Position numbers and translations under genes: made by a program. The notes under the pieces are model-generated. The model did no database searches, was not told the DNA's origin, and worked only from the letters and a program-made list of their open reading frames with translations. A stretch of 14,841 bases of DNA from an uncultured Ruminococcus sp. (GTDB taxonomy: Bacteria > Bacillota > Clostridia > Oscillospirales > Ruminococcaceae), in NCBI GenBank assembly GCA_937942105.1, contig CALDFS010000247.1, positions 1 through 14,841 on the forward strand, in the 5' to 3' direction. Below are positions 1-6,824 of the stretch, one piece after another. The stretch's first letter is position 1; the number at the start of each line of letters is the position of its first letter.

Positions 1-700
1 CTGCGTACACACCCCAGAAGGGGATATCAAGGGCGACCTCTTCAAAATCCTTGCCGAAGGGAACGTCCATTTTCTCCGCCAGTCTTTGGGCAACGTCTAT
101 TATTTTTTCCTGCCGCCAATGAATATCGGTAGCGAAGTAATCGTCCGCCTCCAAAAGGTCGCTTATCTCGATATTTTGGGCGTAATCGCTTACGGCGGCG
201 GATATCTGCTTGGTAAAGCTTTCGTAATCAAGGCTTGGGTAGCCGTTCTGAGCGGCGATATAGCGGTTTTTGTCCGGGATTATGCACAGGTATGTGTTGA
301 TATCCTTGTCTTTAAGATAGAGGTTATATATGTTCTCAATCCTGCCTATGGCGTAGTCAACGGAATCCTGATTCAGTGGGTATTCTAAGCGCGACGCCTG
401 ACCACCCTCAATGAAAATACCGTTGTTATCCTTCTGACCGAGGGCATAAAAGCTTGTTATCGCCTTTATGCGGCGGAATGAGTCCCTTGCGGGGAATTGG
501 TCGACCGAGTATGTCTCAAATTCGGACATAAACTTGCCCGAGGCTATGCTTTCAAGCGATATGGCGGGCATCTGGGCAAGCTTTCTGCGCTCGCTTTTTG
601 ATATATCCTCATCCGGAATAAGCAGACCGGCTATAAATAAGATACCGATAAACCCGCAGAAAAGCAGGGTAAGAGCATAATTTTTCGCTTTTTCGGACAT
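1..700 (-). CDS. DHHW family protein, putative extracytoplasmic O-acetyltransferase partner (C-terminus beyond window)
   Basis: Read on the minus strand, 233 codons are visible and the gene runs off base 1. One N-terminal membrane segment (about residues 7-28) is followed by the ERRKLAQMP and GKFMSEFETYSVDQFPARD stretches typical of the DHHW family and then by TDIHW at residues 191-195, the D-x-H-W signature. The family is related to AlgJ/AlgX-type SGNH-like enzymes that work outside the membrane with an MBOAT partner to O-acetylate polysaccharides. The ATG at 700 has a strong AGGAAAGGAG ribosome binding site just upstream. It starts 24 bases after the MBOAT stop, so the two are surely co-transcribed. 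Which polymer is acetylated cannot be told. The family call is firm; the function is inferred from family and neighbour. Confidence 0.88.
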   Translation of the reverse strand, partial: MSEKAKNYALTLLFCGFIGILFIAGLLIPDEDISKSERRKLAQMPAISLESIASGKFMSEFETYSVDQFPARDSFRRIKAITSFYALGQKDNNGIFIEGGQASRLEYPLNQDSVDYAIGRIENIYNLYLKDKDINTYLCIIPDKNRYIAAQNGYPSLDYESFTKQISAAVSDYAQNIEISDLLEADDYFATDIHWRQEKIIDVAQRLAEKMDVPFGKDFEEVALDIPFWGVYA

Positions 701-724
701 TTTGGTACTCTCCTTTCCTGCTTA

Positions 725-2146
725 TCAGAATCTGAAATACAAAAACGGATTGAACGCGCCGTCCACCATGTAGGCGGTGCAGACTGCAAGCAAAAGCATC
801 AGAACTATCGGTTCAAGCAGATTAATTGTGCGCTCCCCTGCCTTGGAAGTCCTTATTTTCGAGATTATCATGCCCGGCAGAGGGGTTGAACCAACAATTC
901 CTATCGCGAAGACGGCGGCATAGCTTCTTAGGTAATACCATGCGTCAAAGCTCGCGGCGGGATATCCCCCGAAGCCGAACATGGAGGATATGGTGACAGC
1001 AGCTTGCGAGAGGGTTGCGGAGTCGAAAATCACAAAGCCTATAAGGGTGAAGAGTATTACATAGGCGTGGCTGATGATCTTTGACTTTTTCAGAAGCTTC
1101 AATCCCCACAGCTTTTCGTTCATAAGAAGCACTGCATACAATAGTCCCCAGACCGCGAAATTCCACGCCGCGCCATGCCACAAGCCCGTTAAGAACCATA
1201 CCGCGAAAATGTTGAATATCCACCTTGGCTTGGAAACTCTGTTTCCGCCCAGCGGAATGTAGACGTAATCGCGGAACCACGAGCCTAAGGAAATATGCCA
1301 TCTGCGCCAGAATTCGGTTATGCTTGATGAAATGTAGGGGTAATTGAAATTCTCGCAGAAGTCAAAGCCGAAGATTCTGCCAAGCCCGATTGCCATGTCG
1401 GAGTAGCCCGAGAAGTCGAAGTAGACGTGCAGAGCATAGGCTATGGCGTATATCCAGAAAAACAGCACCGATTTTGACTGGGATTCCTTGAATACCGTGC
1501 AAAGCTCGCCCATTACGTTTGCAATTAGCATCTTTTTTGAAAGACCTATTATGAAGCGGCGAACCCCCAAGGAAAATCCCGAAACGGTATGCTTGCGGCT
1601 TTCAAGCTGTTCGGCTATATCGGAATAACGAACGATCGGTCCCGCTATCAGCTGAGAGAACATTGATATATACGCCGCAAGGTTAACGAAGCTTTTCTGC
1701 GCCTTAACCTCACTGCGGTAAACATCCGCAACGTAGCTTATTATCTGGAAGGTGAAAAAGCTTATGCCTATCGGCAGGGCGATTTTAAGAAGCGGCAGTG
1801 AGGTGCCCAAGACCGAATTGAAGCTTGAAATAAAGAAATCGGCATACTTGCAGTAACCCAGCGCGGCTAAGCTTATCACGCAGGAAAGCACCAAAAACAG
1901 CCGTGAAAGCTTCCTTTTATCGCGGAAGCGCTCAATGAGCCGCCCGAAGATATATCCCTGAGTGATGGAGGCAAGCATCACAAGCAGGTACTTAGGCTCG
2001 CCCCAGCCGTAAAAGAAGAAGCTTGAAAGCATTATCCACAGGTTCTTGAGCCTTACGGATATTTTGAACCGGCTCGGTATCAGGAAGTATACCGCCAAAA
2101 CGCAGGGGAGGAAGTAATAGATAAACGGGATGGATGAAAACAGCAT
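725..2146 (-). CDS. MBOAT family O-acyltransferase, AlgI-like
   Basis: This is a 473-residue polytopic membrane protein of the AlgI/DltB type, normal in length for the family. The start FSSIPFIYYFLPCVLAVY, the ALPIGISFFTFQ segment, the YFDFSGYSDMAIGLG motif, WRRWHISLGSWFRDY (His284) and TGLWHGAAWNF (His324) are all present. His324 corresponds to the essential MBOAT histidine. Such proteins pass acetyl groups across the membrane to an extracytoplasmic transferase, here presumably the DHHW protein immediately downstream. The start at 2146 has only a weak AGG-type ribosome binding site, but no better start fits the conserved N-terminus. The 64-base gap to the DUF4358-like gene upstream holds a short GCCGAG/CTCGGC palindrome (2194-2206) without a T tract, so read-through is expected. 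Confidence 0.93.
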   Translation of the reverse strand: MLFSSIPFIYYFLPCVLAVYFLIPSRFKISVRLKNLWIMLSSFFFYGWGEPKYLLVMLASITQGYIFGRLIERFRDKRKLSRLFLVLSCVISLAALGYCKYADFFISSFNSVLGTSLPLLKIALPIGISFFTFQIISYVADVYRSEVKAQKSFVNLAAYISMFSQLIAGPIVRYSDIAEQLESRKHTVSGFSLGVRRFIIGLSKKMLIANVMGELCTVFKESQSKSVLFFWIYAIAYALHVYFDFSGYSDMAIGLGRIFGFDFCENFNYPYISSSITEFWRRWHISLGSWFRDYVYIPLGGNRVSKPRWIFNIFAVWFLTGLWHGAAWNFAVWGLLYAVLLMNEKLWGLKLLKKSKIISHAYVILFTLIGFVIFDSATLSQAAVTISSMFGFGGYPAASFDAWYYLRSYAAVFAIGIVGSTPLPGMIISKIRTSKAGERTINLLEPIVLMLLLAVCTAYMVDGAFNPFLYFRF

Positions 2147-2210
2147 GGCTGATACCTATCTTTTTGAATGATGGGGGAGAGCTTTTATTTTATGCCGAGA
2201 CTCGGCGTTC

Positions 2211-2843
2211 TTACACCACGTCCTGCTCGTAAGCAAAGCTTACCTCGGGATATACCGCAGTGAGGTTTTCCTTGAATTTATCCATTATGTCGGCGTTGCC
2301 GAATGCGCTTATAATGCAGTTGCCGTATGTGGCGACGAACATCTTGTCCGGGAAGCCGCACATCCACTGGTTGTTCATTATCTTGTCGCTGATGTCGGCC
2401 GTGATTGCTTCGGTGTCTGCGGAGTCAACGACGCTATAAACCCCGCAGGTGAAGGTATTGGCGTTCATCATGTGCATAAGGCAGGCGACGTCCGAAACCT
2501 TATCGTAGTCGGAAGCGGGGAGCAAAAGCATTGTTTCCACTGCCTCCGCGCTGCCTAAGTCGCCGGTCATCTCGCCGGGGCCGCCCATATTCTCTCCGCC
2601 GGCAGCCGAAAACCTGTCATCCTCATCGTAGCTGTCCCACACGGTGTTCAGAAGGTCGATGGGCTTGACTGCCGGCTCCTCCGGCTCGATAACCTCGTCC
2701 TGCGAGTCGCCGTAGTCGGAATCCGCCACAACGCCGTCTCCGCCGGGAGCCTCCGCGTCATCCGCGATGGTGCCGCCGCATCCGGCGAAGGACAAAAGAA
2801 TTGCGGCAGACAGTGCTGCTGCCAATAATTTTTTCATTTCCAT
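2211..2843 (-). CDS. DUF4358-like lipoprotein of the O-acetylation cluster
   Basis: A 210-residue lipoprotein. The N-terminus has two lysines, a hydrophobic core and SFAGC, with the lipidated cysteine at 22. An acidic, Pro/Glu-rich linker (about 25-60) follows. The C-terminal half (about 95-205) has the ASDYDKV, GVYSVVD, GNCIISAFGNAD and DKFKENLTAVYP stretches that resemble DUF4358, a family of Firmicute lipoproteins of unknown function. ATG 2843 is preferred over the in-frame ATG at 2837 because AAAGGAG lies 10 bases before it. It precedes the MBOAT and DHHW genes in the same direction and is probably their operon leader. The DUF assignment is from remembered sequence pattern and is less certain than the lipoprotein call. 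Confidence 0.75.
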   Translation of the reverse strand: MEMKKLLAAALSAAILLSFAGCGGTIADDAEAPGGDGVVADSDYGDSQDEVIEPEEPAVKPIDLLNTVWDSYDEDDRFSAAGGENMGGPGEMTGDLGSAEAVETMLLLPASDYDKVSDVACLMHMMNANTFTCGVYSVVDSADTEAITADISDKIMNNQWMCGFPDKMFVATYGNCIISAFGNADIMDKFKENLTAVYPEVSFAYEQDVV

Positions 2844-2891
2844 TTTAAATGTACTCCTTTAAAGCAGTAGTATTCTTCTGTGTATACAACG

Positions 2892-2923
2892 CGGCGGAAA
2901 TTGTCCGCCGTCTGTACATAATA
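2892..2923 (-). promoter_or_regulatory. Leader hairpin and possible -10 box upstream of the DUF4358-like gene
   Basis: On the minus strand TATTAT (2918-2923) could be a -10 box, but no good -35 sits 16-18 bases upstream. Between it and the gene lies a perfect 7-bp stem, 2892-2898 with 2904-2910 (CGGCGGA/TCCGCCG), closing a 5-base loop. It would fall in the 5' leader. There is no T tract, so it is not an obvious terminator for the acyltransferase gene upstream. Confidence 0.35.
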
Positions 2924-2964
2924 CAATTTTACCGGGGCAAATATTGCATGGCGGCATAAATATT

Positions 2965-2990
2965 ATGCGCGCCCCGCATGCGCGCCCCGC
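2965..2990. repeat. Perfect tandem 13-bp repeat
   Basis: Two adjacent identical copies of ATGCGCGCCCCGC occupy 2965-2977 and 2978-2990, ending five bases before the acyltransferase stop codon. They are much more GC-rich than the surroundings. They lie in the 152-base gap between the acyltransferase and the DUF4358-like gene. Confidence 0.9.
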
Positions 2991-2995
2991 GGAAA

Positions 2996-4270
2996 TTATT
3001 CCGCGTGCTTTGCCGAAAGAGCCGACTTTCTTTTCTTTTCTTCCAGAATATGCAGCTCCTCGGTGGCGAAGTGAAGCTTTGTCAGAATGTTCTTCGCCGT
3101 CAGCGGGAAAACGAAATAGGTATCGTCCGGCGTGGCAAGGTCAATCGCGTCTCCCCTGCCCTTGAAGTCGTATTCGATATGAACCGAGCGCATTGAGGAA
3201 ACGCTGCGGTTGAACTCAAAGGTCTCGCCGTTGTCAAAATGCCCTTTCATGGTAAAGCCGTTTTCGTCGTGAATAAGCTTTACGTTTCCTATCACCTTAA
3301 AGCCGGCGGAGGCGTTGATTATCTTTTCAAGCCGTGCCTCGTCCTCAAAGTGATAGCTGCCGCTTTCAACCTCTTTTCGGACGTTTTCGCGCTCCCAGCG
3401 GTACCAGTCGGGCACGTGGGTAAACACATCCTCGCCGTTTTCGCGCTTAAGCTCGCCGTAAACGTTCATATTCCAGCTTGCGCCGCAGTGCTCGCACCAG
3501 ATTTTTGTACCCTTGGAATCGGTGGTGAACTCTTTGCCGCATACCGGGCATTGATAGAGGATTTTATGTATATTCTGCGCGCGCATGGGCGAATCTATTA
3601 CTATTTTCTTTTCCTTCTGATAGGCGTAATCGTCATATACAAACGCCTGCTCTATTCTGCGCTGGATTTCCGCAGCGGAAAGGGTTGCCGCTTCTTCACG
3701 CGTTACTATCTGAATAAAGTCGGACTCGATGGGGACCTTTCTGTATGGGTGCTTGCACCACTGCGGAGAGCGAAGGAAGTTGCCCCTTGAAATGCAGACA
3801 ACAACCGGGCATTTTGCCTTTTTTGCAAGCTTGCCCAATGCGCCGTCTATCTGTTCGTTGATTCCGGCAAGGGAATATCTTGCTTCGGGGTAGATGGTGC
3901 AGCAGAGCTTCTGGCGGGTAAGCACGGTCAGAATATGGCGGACGACCGACAGATCCTGAGTGAACTTGCGCTTATATATTCCGCCTACGCCGCGCATTAG
4001 CCAGTCTCTTCCCACAAATTCCTCGACCGATATTACCCATGAGCAGCGGTGAGGGAATATCGCCCTTACAACTAACGGGAAATCTATGAACGAGGCATGA
4101 TTGCAAAGAATAAGGTAGGGCGGCTTTAAGCCCTCAAAGTTGATTTTGTTGATTTTAGCCTTGCAGCTCATGGTCATGGGCAGCGCTCCGCCCCACTCGA
4201 TGGGCATAAGATATGGTCTTGGCTTGTTGGGGGTTCGCTTGGTGTCTATGCGTTTTTCTTTTTTAGCCAC
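2996..4270 (-). CDS. PlsC-type (1-acyl-sn-glycerol-3-phosphate) acyltransferase with zinc-ribbon C-terminal extension
   Basis: The protein has 424 residues with a GTG start at 4270, chosen because AAAGGAGG lies nine bases upstream (4280-4287); the longer frame to 4441 crosses the promoter and has no such site. The PlsC core has the HX4D motif in NHASFID (His58, Asp63), RDWLMRGVGGIYKRKF and IYPEARYS (about 126-133). The core should transfer an acyl chain to a lysophospholipid at the membrane. After it comes CPVCG...CEHCG (Cys241, 244, 259, 262), a probable zinc ribbon, then a DWYRWERENVRKE segment and a beta-rich tail containing HIEYDFKGRGDAIDL. This makes it nearly twice the size of a plain PlsC. 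It is read in the same direction as the O-acetylation genes but has its own promoter. The enzyme family is sure; the substrate and the role of the tail are unknown. Confidence 0.88.
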   Translation of the reverse strand: MAKKEKRIDTKRTPNKPRPYLMPIEWGGALPMTMSCKAKINKINFEGLKPPYLILCNHASFIDFPLVVRAIFPHRCSWVISVEEFVGRDWLMRGVGGIYKRKFTQDLSVVRHILTVLTRQKLCCTIYPEARYSLAGINEQIDGALGKLAKKAKCPVVVCISRGNFLRSPQWCKHPYRKVPIESDFIQIVTREEAATLSAAEIQRRIEQAFVYDDYAYQKEKKIVIDSPMRAQNIHKILYQCPVCGKEFTTDSKGTKIWCEHCGASWNMNVYGELKRENGEDVFTHVPDWYRWERENVRKEVESGSYHFEDEARLEKIINASAGFKVIGNVKLIHDENGFTMKGHFDNGETFEFNRSVSSMRSVHIEYDFKGRGDAIDLATPDDTYFVFPLTAKNILTKLHFATEELHILEEKKRKSALSAKHAE

Positions 4271-4279
4271 GGTATTCGT

Positions 4280-4287
4280 CCTCCTTT
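4280..4287 (-). promoter_or_regulatory. Ribosome binding site fixing the GTG start of the PlsC-type gene
   Basis: On the minus strand AAAGGAGG, nine bases before the GTG at 4270-4268. It decides against an ATG start further upstream. Confidence 0.85.
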
Positions 4288-4344
4288 TTCGTATGGGATA
4301 TTTATGAGGAATAAGTATAAATTCCTTACGTACTATTAAACCAC

Positions 4345-4373
4345 AGTATAGCATACTTCTTTCTAAAAAGCAA
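4345..4373 (-). promoter_or_regulatory. Extended -10 promoter for the PlsC-type gene
   Basis: On the minus strand the -35 is TTGCTT (4368-4373), the spacer is 17 bases, and the -10 is TATACT (4345-4350) preceded by TG one base upstream (TGCTATACT). It is correctly placed about 75 bases before the GTG start. A perfect palindrome AAGTATACTT sits upstream at 4415-4424 and might be an operator. Confidence 0.65.
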
Positions 4374-4478
4374 ATACAATTTTTTGAAGGATGGCTGGGA
4401 TTAAGCGCGAGTTGAAGTATACTTGACCGACGGCAGTTCACTCAGGCGGAAGGCGCGCCCCACACACCCCTGTGCAGT

Positions 4479-4545
4479 GGAGGCCTGGACGCTAACGCGT
4501 CCCAAGCGACGCAAGTCGCTGACGCGCGTAAGCGCGTAGGCCTCC
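4479..4545. repeat. Tight four-way junction (cloverleaf) of perfect inverted repeats
   Basis: The outer 8-bp stem GGAGGCCT/AGGCCTCC (4479-4486 with 4538-4545) encloses three 6-bp hairpins placed almost without gaps: 4487-4502 (loop TAAC), 4505-4520 (loop GCAA) and 4522-4537 (loop GTAA). A further possible extension is GCAGT (4474-4478) with ACTGC (4556-4560). Since stems are perfect, the figure forms on either strand. It is not a tRNA: the arms have 4-base loops and no T-loop or anticodon loop. Nothing codes here. It may be a mobile or dispersed intergenic element. Confidence 0.7.
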
Positions 4546-4700
4546 GCCCGAACGCACTGCGGCACCCGCAGGAAGTGCGATAGAACATCATGCTCAGGGG
4601 CGAGCCGGTCGGGAACGCAGGGAACGAGAAGTTTCAATCCAGCTTTGAAAAGAAGATCAGAGCGGAGCATCGGCGAAGCCGGCGACACGTCTAAAAATCC

Positions 4701-4805
4701 GTTGGCGTAAGCCAACACATTAACGCGCCGTAAGGCGTGTATCACTTATCACTTATCACTTGCGGCGTCAGCCGCAGCATCACTTTTGCGGCGCAAGCCG
4801 CAAAA
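4701..4805. repeat. Array of four small hairpins, mostly GNRA-looped, with ATCACTT heptamers
   Basis: Four hairpins follow each other: 4701-4716 (GTTGGC/GCCAAC, loop GTAA), 4723-4740 (7 bp with one G.T, loop GTAA), 4761-4776 (TGCGGC/GCCGCA, loop GTCA) and 4784-4805 (9 bp, loop GCAA). Between the second and third stand three tandem ATCACTT heptamers (4741-4761), and a fourth copy (4779-4785) stands between the third and fourth. The regular style suggests a repeated or self-copying intergenic element rather than chance. No gene is visible. Confidence 0.65.
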
Positions 4806-4811
4806 TAAGGC

Positions 4812-4847
4812 GTCAAGCCCCGCTGTTGGGGAACAGCAGGGCTTGAC
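4812..4847. repeat. Long inverted repeat, 15 bp with one mismatch
   Basis: GTCAAGCCC (4812-4820) pairs with GGGCTTGAC (4839-4847); after one C.A mismatch GCTGTT (4822-4827) pairs with AACAGC (4832-4837) around a GGGG loop. On the minus strand it is followed by GCCTTATTTTG, a poor T tract, so it might weakly terminate minus-strand transcripts; on the plus strand no T tract follows. Confidence 0.7.
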
Positions 4848-4894
4848 AGAGGGGAAATTAGAAAACAACATATTGAGGATGGCAAATTAATCGT

Positions 4895-4963
4895 CCACTC
4901 CGTTAAGCTTACAGGCTTTAAGGGGTGGGTGCCAAAGAGCCGAACGGTTTCCGGCTCTTTGGC
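4895..4963. repeat. Two adjacent hairpins flanking the candidate structured RNA
   Basis: CCACTCC (4895-4901) can pair with GGGGTGG (4922-4928, one G.T pair). Right after it GCCAAAGAGCCG (4931-4942) pairs perfectly over 12 bp with CGGCTCTTTGGC (4952-4963) around a 9-base loop. No T tract follows on either strand, so neither is a classic terminator. They could belong to the same RNA as the 4983-5203 element or be independent. Confidence 0.55.
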
Positions 4964-4982
4964 TAAGAAAGGGAAAAATATG

Positions 4983-5029
4983 AAAAAGCTTTGTAACCGA
5001 TGCTGTGCTCAAGCGTATTCATCGGTTAC
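4983..5029 (-). terminator. Putative rho-independent terminator downstream of htrA
   Basis: On the minus strand a perfect 10-bp stem GTAACCGATG/CATCGGTTAC with a 17-base loop is followed by AAAGC and then TTTTT (4987-4983) and a second T-rich stretch. The loop is large and the T tract is five bases off the stem, so strength is uncertain. Confidence 0.5.
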
Positions 5030-5203
5030 GTTGCGCTTGCAGGTGGATGGGGCGCGGAATTTGCAGGGTGGCCCCGTAACCCTTGGTATCCATTTCAGCA
5101 GACAGAAATTTGCCTGCTTTTATAGGTATAGTGCTTTATCCAGCACTATTATGTGTATTATATGTTAGCGCATTAGACCTTTTGGCTTCCTGCGCCGATA
5201 CCC
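4983..5203 (-). ncRNA. Candidate structured RNA downstream of htrA with switch-like alternative stems
   Basis: Read on the minus strand, GGTATC (5202-5197) and GATACC (5090-5085) close a junction holding three hairpins: 5168-5195 (5 bp), 5129-5148 (7 bp, TAGTGCT/AGCACTA) and 5097-5118 (5 bp). Then comes a GGGGC/GCCCC stem (5049-5053 with 5071-5075) and a 10-bp terminal stem (5020-5029 with 4993-5002) followed by a T tract. GGTTACG (5081-5075) can instead pair with CGTAACC (5030-5024), which would break the terminal stem. The minus strand is preferred because only there a T tract follows. It begins right after the htrA stop, so it is either an htrA 3' UTR element or a separate RNA. I cannot match it to a named family from memory. 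Confidence 0.5.
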
Positions 5204-5214
5204 GTTAGCTGCGG

Positions 5215-6672
5215 TCAGTTGGAGCTGCCGTTGGTAGTCTCGCCTAAAACAACGTCTATATTCATGCTTACGCCGTCTCTGTAGATATTCAAGGTGATGG
5301 TATCACCGGCGGAGAACTGGTTTTTAGCTTCCATCAGCTCGTCCATAGTGGATATTGAGCTGTCGTTCACGCCGATTATGATATCGCCGGCCTTGATTCC
5401 GGCGGCTTCCGCTCCCGATTCGGGGGTGATGAACCTTATGCACACGCCCTGCGGAAGACGGTAGTAAAGTGACATTATATAGGTTATATCCTCGCCGCTG
5501 ATTCCTATCATCGGTCTTCCGGTTACGTAGCCGTATTCCATAAGGTCGCCAACTATCGGCAGAGCCTCGTCTATGGGAATCGCGAAGCCCAGACCTTCAC
5601 CGTAGGCAGAATTTACCTTTGCCGAGGTTATTCCTATTATCTGACCGTAGGCGTTTATAAGAGGACCGCCCGAGTTTCCTTTGTTTATGGAAGCCTGAGT
5701 CTGAATAAGCGTCATCTTGTTTTCGCCAATGGTAATTGTTCTGTTAAGACCAGATATAATCCCGGTGGTCATTGTGCCGTAAAGGTCAAGCCCTAAGGGG
5801 TTGCCTATTACTACTGCAAGCTCGCCGATTCTCAGCTCGCCGGATTTTCCGAACTCGCATGGGGTCAGACCGCTTGCTTCTATCTTCAATACTGCCAGAT
5901 CGGTCTGAGCGTCCGCCCCGACTACCTTGGCTTCGTATTCGTTCAGGCGGTTATCAACTATCATAATGCTTACAGCGTCCTCAACGACGTGGGCATTGGT
6001 GAGGATATATCCATCCTCGCTGATGATGATGCCTGTTCCCGTGGCAGAGCTGCGGGCTAATATGCAGGACACTCCCACTACCGAGGGGGAAACCTTATCG
6101 TAGATATCCGGCAGGTCCATTGCATCATCGGGGGCGGCAAGCTGTTCAAGGCTTGGATAGCTCCTCTGCGAGCTTACGTTTGCCGGCGGGCTTTCAACGG
6201 TTCGGCTTTCATCGGCAATGTCATTGTCTGCGGAGCCGTCTTCAACCGGGTCTGTGACCTCACTGCTTTGGGACTGCTGCGACGGGAATATCGAAAGATT
6301 GCTTTCGCCGGGCTGTGGATTTGGCTGAGATTGGTTTTCGGTTACCGCTATATAAGCGGAAATCGATGTTACCGAAACAACAAATACCGCAAGCACCGCC
6401 GCTATAACGCCCAAGGCTATTTTTCCGCCCTTGCTCTGGCGGGAGCCTTCCGGCTCGGAGCCGTTGTTGTAGATGTATTCGTTCGCGGAGTGGATGTTCA
6501 CCGGTCTTGGTGCCGGCGGCTCCTCAGCCGCAGTGAAGGACGTTTCGATTACGTTGTCTGCGTTTTCGCTTACGGCTTCTTCGATTACAATTTCCTCGGG
6601 GGGATCATCCTCATAAGGAACGCCGGGCAATTCGTTCATGCCGTCGGCTTGATTTTTATTATCAAAATCCAT
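5215..6672 (-). CDS. htrA: HtrA/DegP-like membrane-anchored serine protease with PDZ domain
   Basis: A 485-residue protein. Residues 1-83 form an acidic cytoplasmic tail, a single membrane segment spans about 84-110, and a Ser/Gln/Glu-rich linker follows (111-180). The trypsin-like domain (about 187-375) has the full triad: His228 in TNAHVV, Asp258 in TDLAVLKI and Ser335 in GNSGGPL. One PDZ domain (about 385-478) has PESGAEAAGIKAGDIIIGVN. This is the usual Firmicute HtrA layout; such enzymes degrade or refold damaged proteins at the outer face of the membrane. ATG 6672 is the only usable in-frame start I can see but lacks a ribosome binding site; an AGAAGGAG sits 60 bases further upstream. 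It stands alone, divergent from the second MBOAT gene. Confidence 0.95.
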   Translation of the reverse strand: MDFDNKNQADGMNELPGVPYEDDPPEEIVIEEAVSENADNVIETSFTAAEEPPAPRPVNIHSANEYIYNNGSEPEGSRQSKGGKIALGVIAAVLAVFVVSVTSISAYIAVTENQSQPNPQPGESNLSIFPSQQSQSSEVTDPVEDGSADNDIADESRTVESPPANVSSQRSYPSLEQLAAPDDAMDLPDIYDKVSPSVVGVSCILARSSATGTGIIISEDGYILTNAHVVEDAVSIMIVDNRLNEYEAKVVGADAQTDLAVLKIEASGLTPCEFGKSGELRIGELAVVIGNPLGLDLYGTMTTGIISGLNRTITIGENKMTLIQTQASINKGNSGGPLINAYGQIIGITSAKVNSAYGEGLGFAIPIDEALPIVGDLMEYGYVTGRPMIGISGEDITYIMSLYYRLPQGVCIRFITPESGAEAAGIKAGDIIIGVNDSSISTMDELMEAKNQFSAGDTITLNIYRDGVSMNIDVVLGETTNGSSN

Positions 6673-6796
6673 ATCGGTATGTTCATGCCGGGGAAGTCTT
6701 GCCGCAAAAGCAATAGTTCCGTACCGAACCCTCTCCTTCTTTAAAATTTTTGCTGAAAACAGCGATTAGGCGGATGGTGTTTTGTTTTTTGCTGTG

Positions 6797-6824
6797 ATTA
6801 TAATTTAACAGGTCATTGTGAAAA
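6797..6824 (-). promoter_or_regulatory. Probable htrA promoter
   Basis: On the minus strand TTTTCA (6819-6824) lies 16 bases before a perfect TATAAT (6797-6802). The leader to the ATG would be about 120 bases. The 342-base divergent gap 6673-7014 holds this promoter, AGGTCA repeats and the promoter of the opposite operon; no gene is seen in it. Confidence 0.5.

Noticed and set aside
4271..4441. Longer N-terminus of the PlsC-type protein
   Set aside because: It covers the promoter and the AAAGGAGG site, which point to the GTG at 4270.
4479..4545. Cloverleaf resembling a tRNA
   Set aside because: All three inner arms have 6-bp stems and 4-base loops; there is no 7-base anticodon loop, no T-loop consensus and no D-loop, so it is not a tRNA.
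4401..4745. Minus-strand open frame of 114 codons
   Set aside because: It runs across the hairpin elements, has an improbable composition, no ribosome binding site and no family likeness.
4741..4785. CRISPR-like short repeats
   Set aside because: Heptamers in direct tandem without spacers and no cas genes in the window.
4812..4847. Strong terminator
   Set aside because: The stem is good, but no proper T tract follows on either strand; it is listed as an inverted repeat instead.
4980..5168. Plus-strand small frame starting MKKLCNRCC with a weak AAAGGG site
   Set aside because: It lies wholly on the stems of the candidate RNA and loses any protein-like character after the first residues; structure explains the sequence better.
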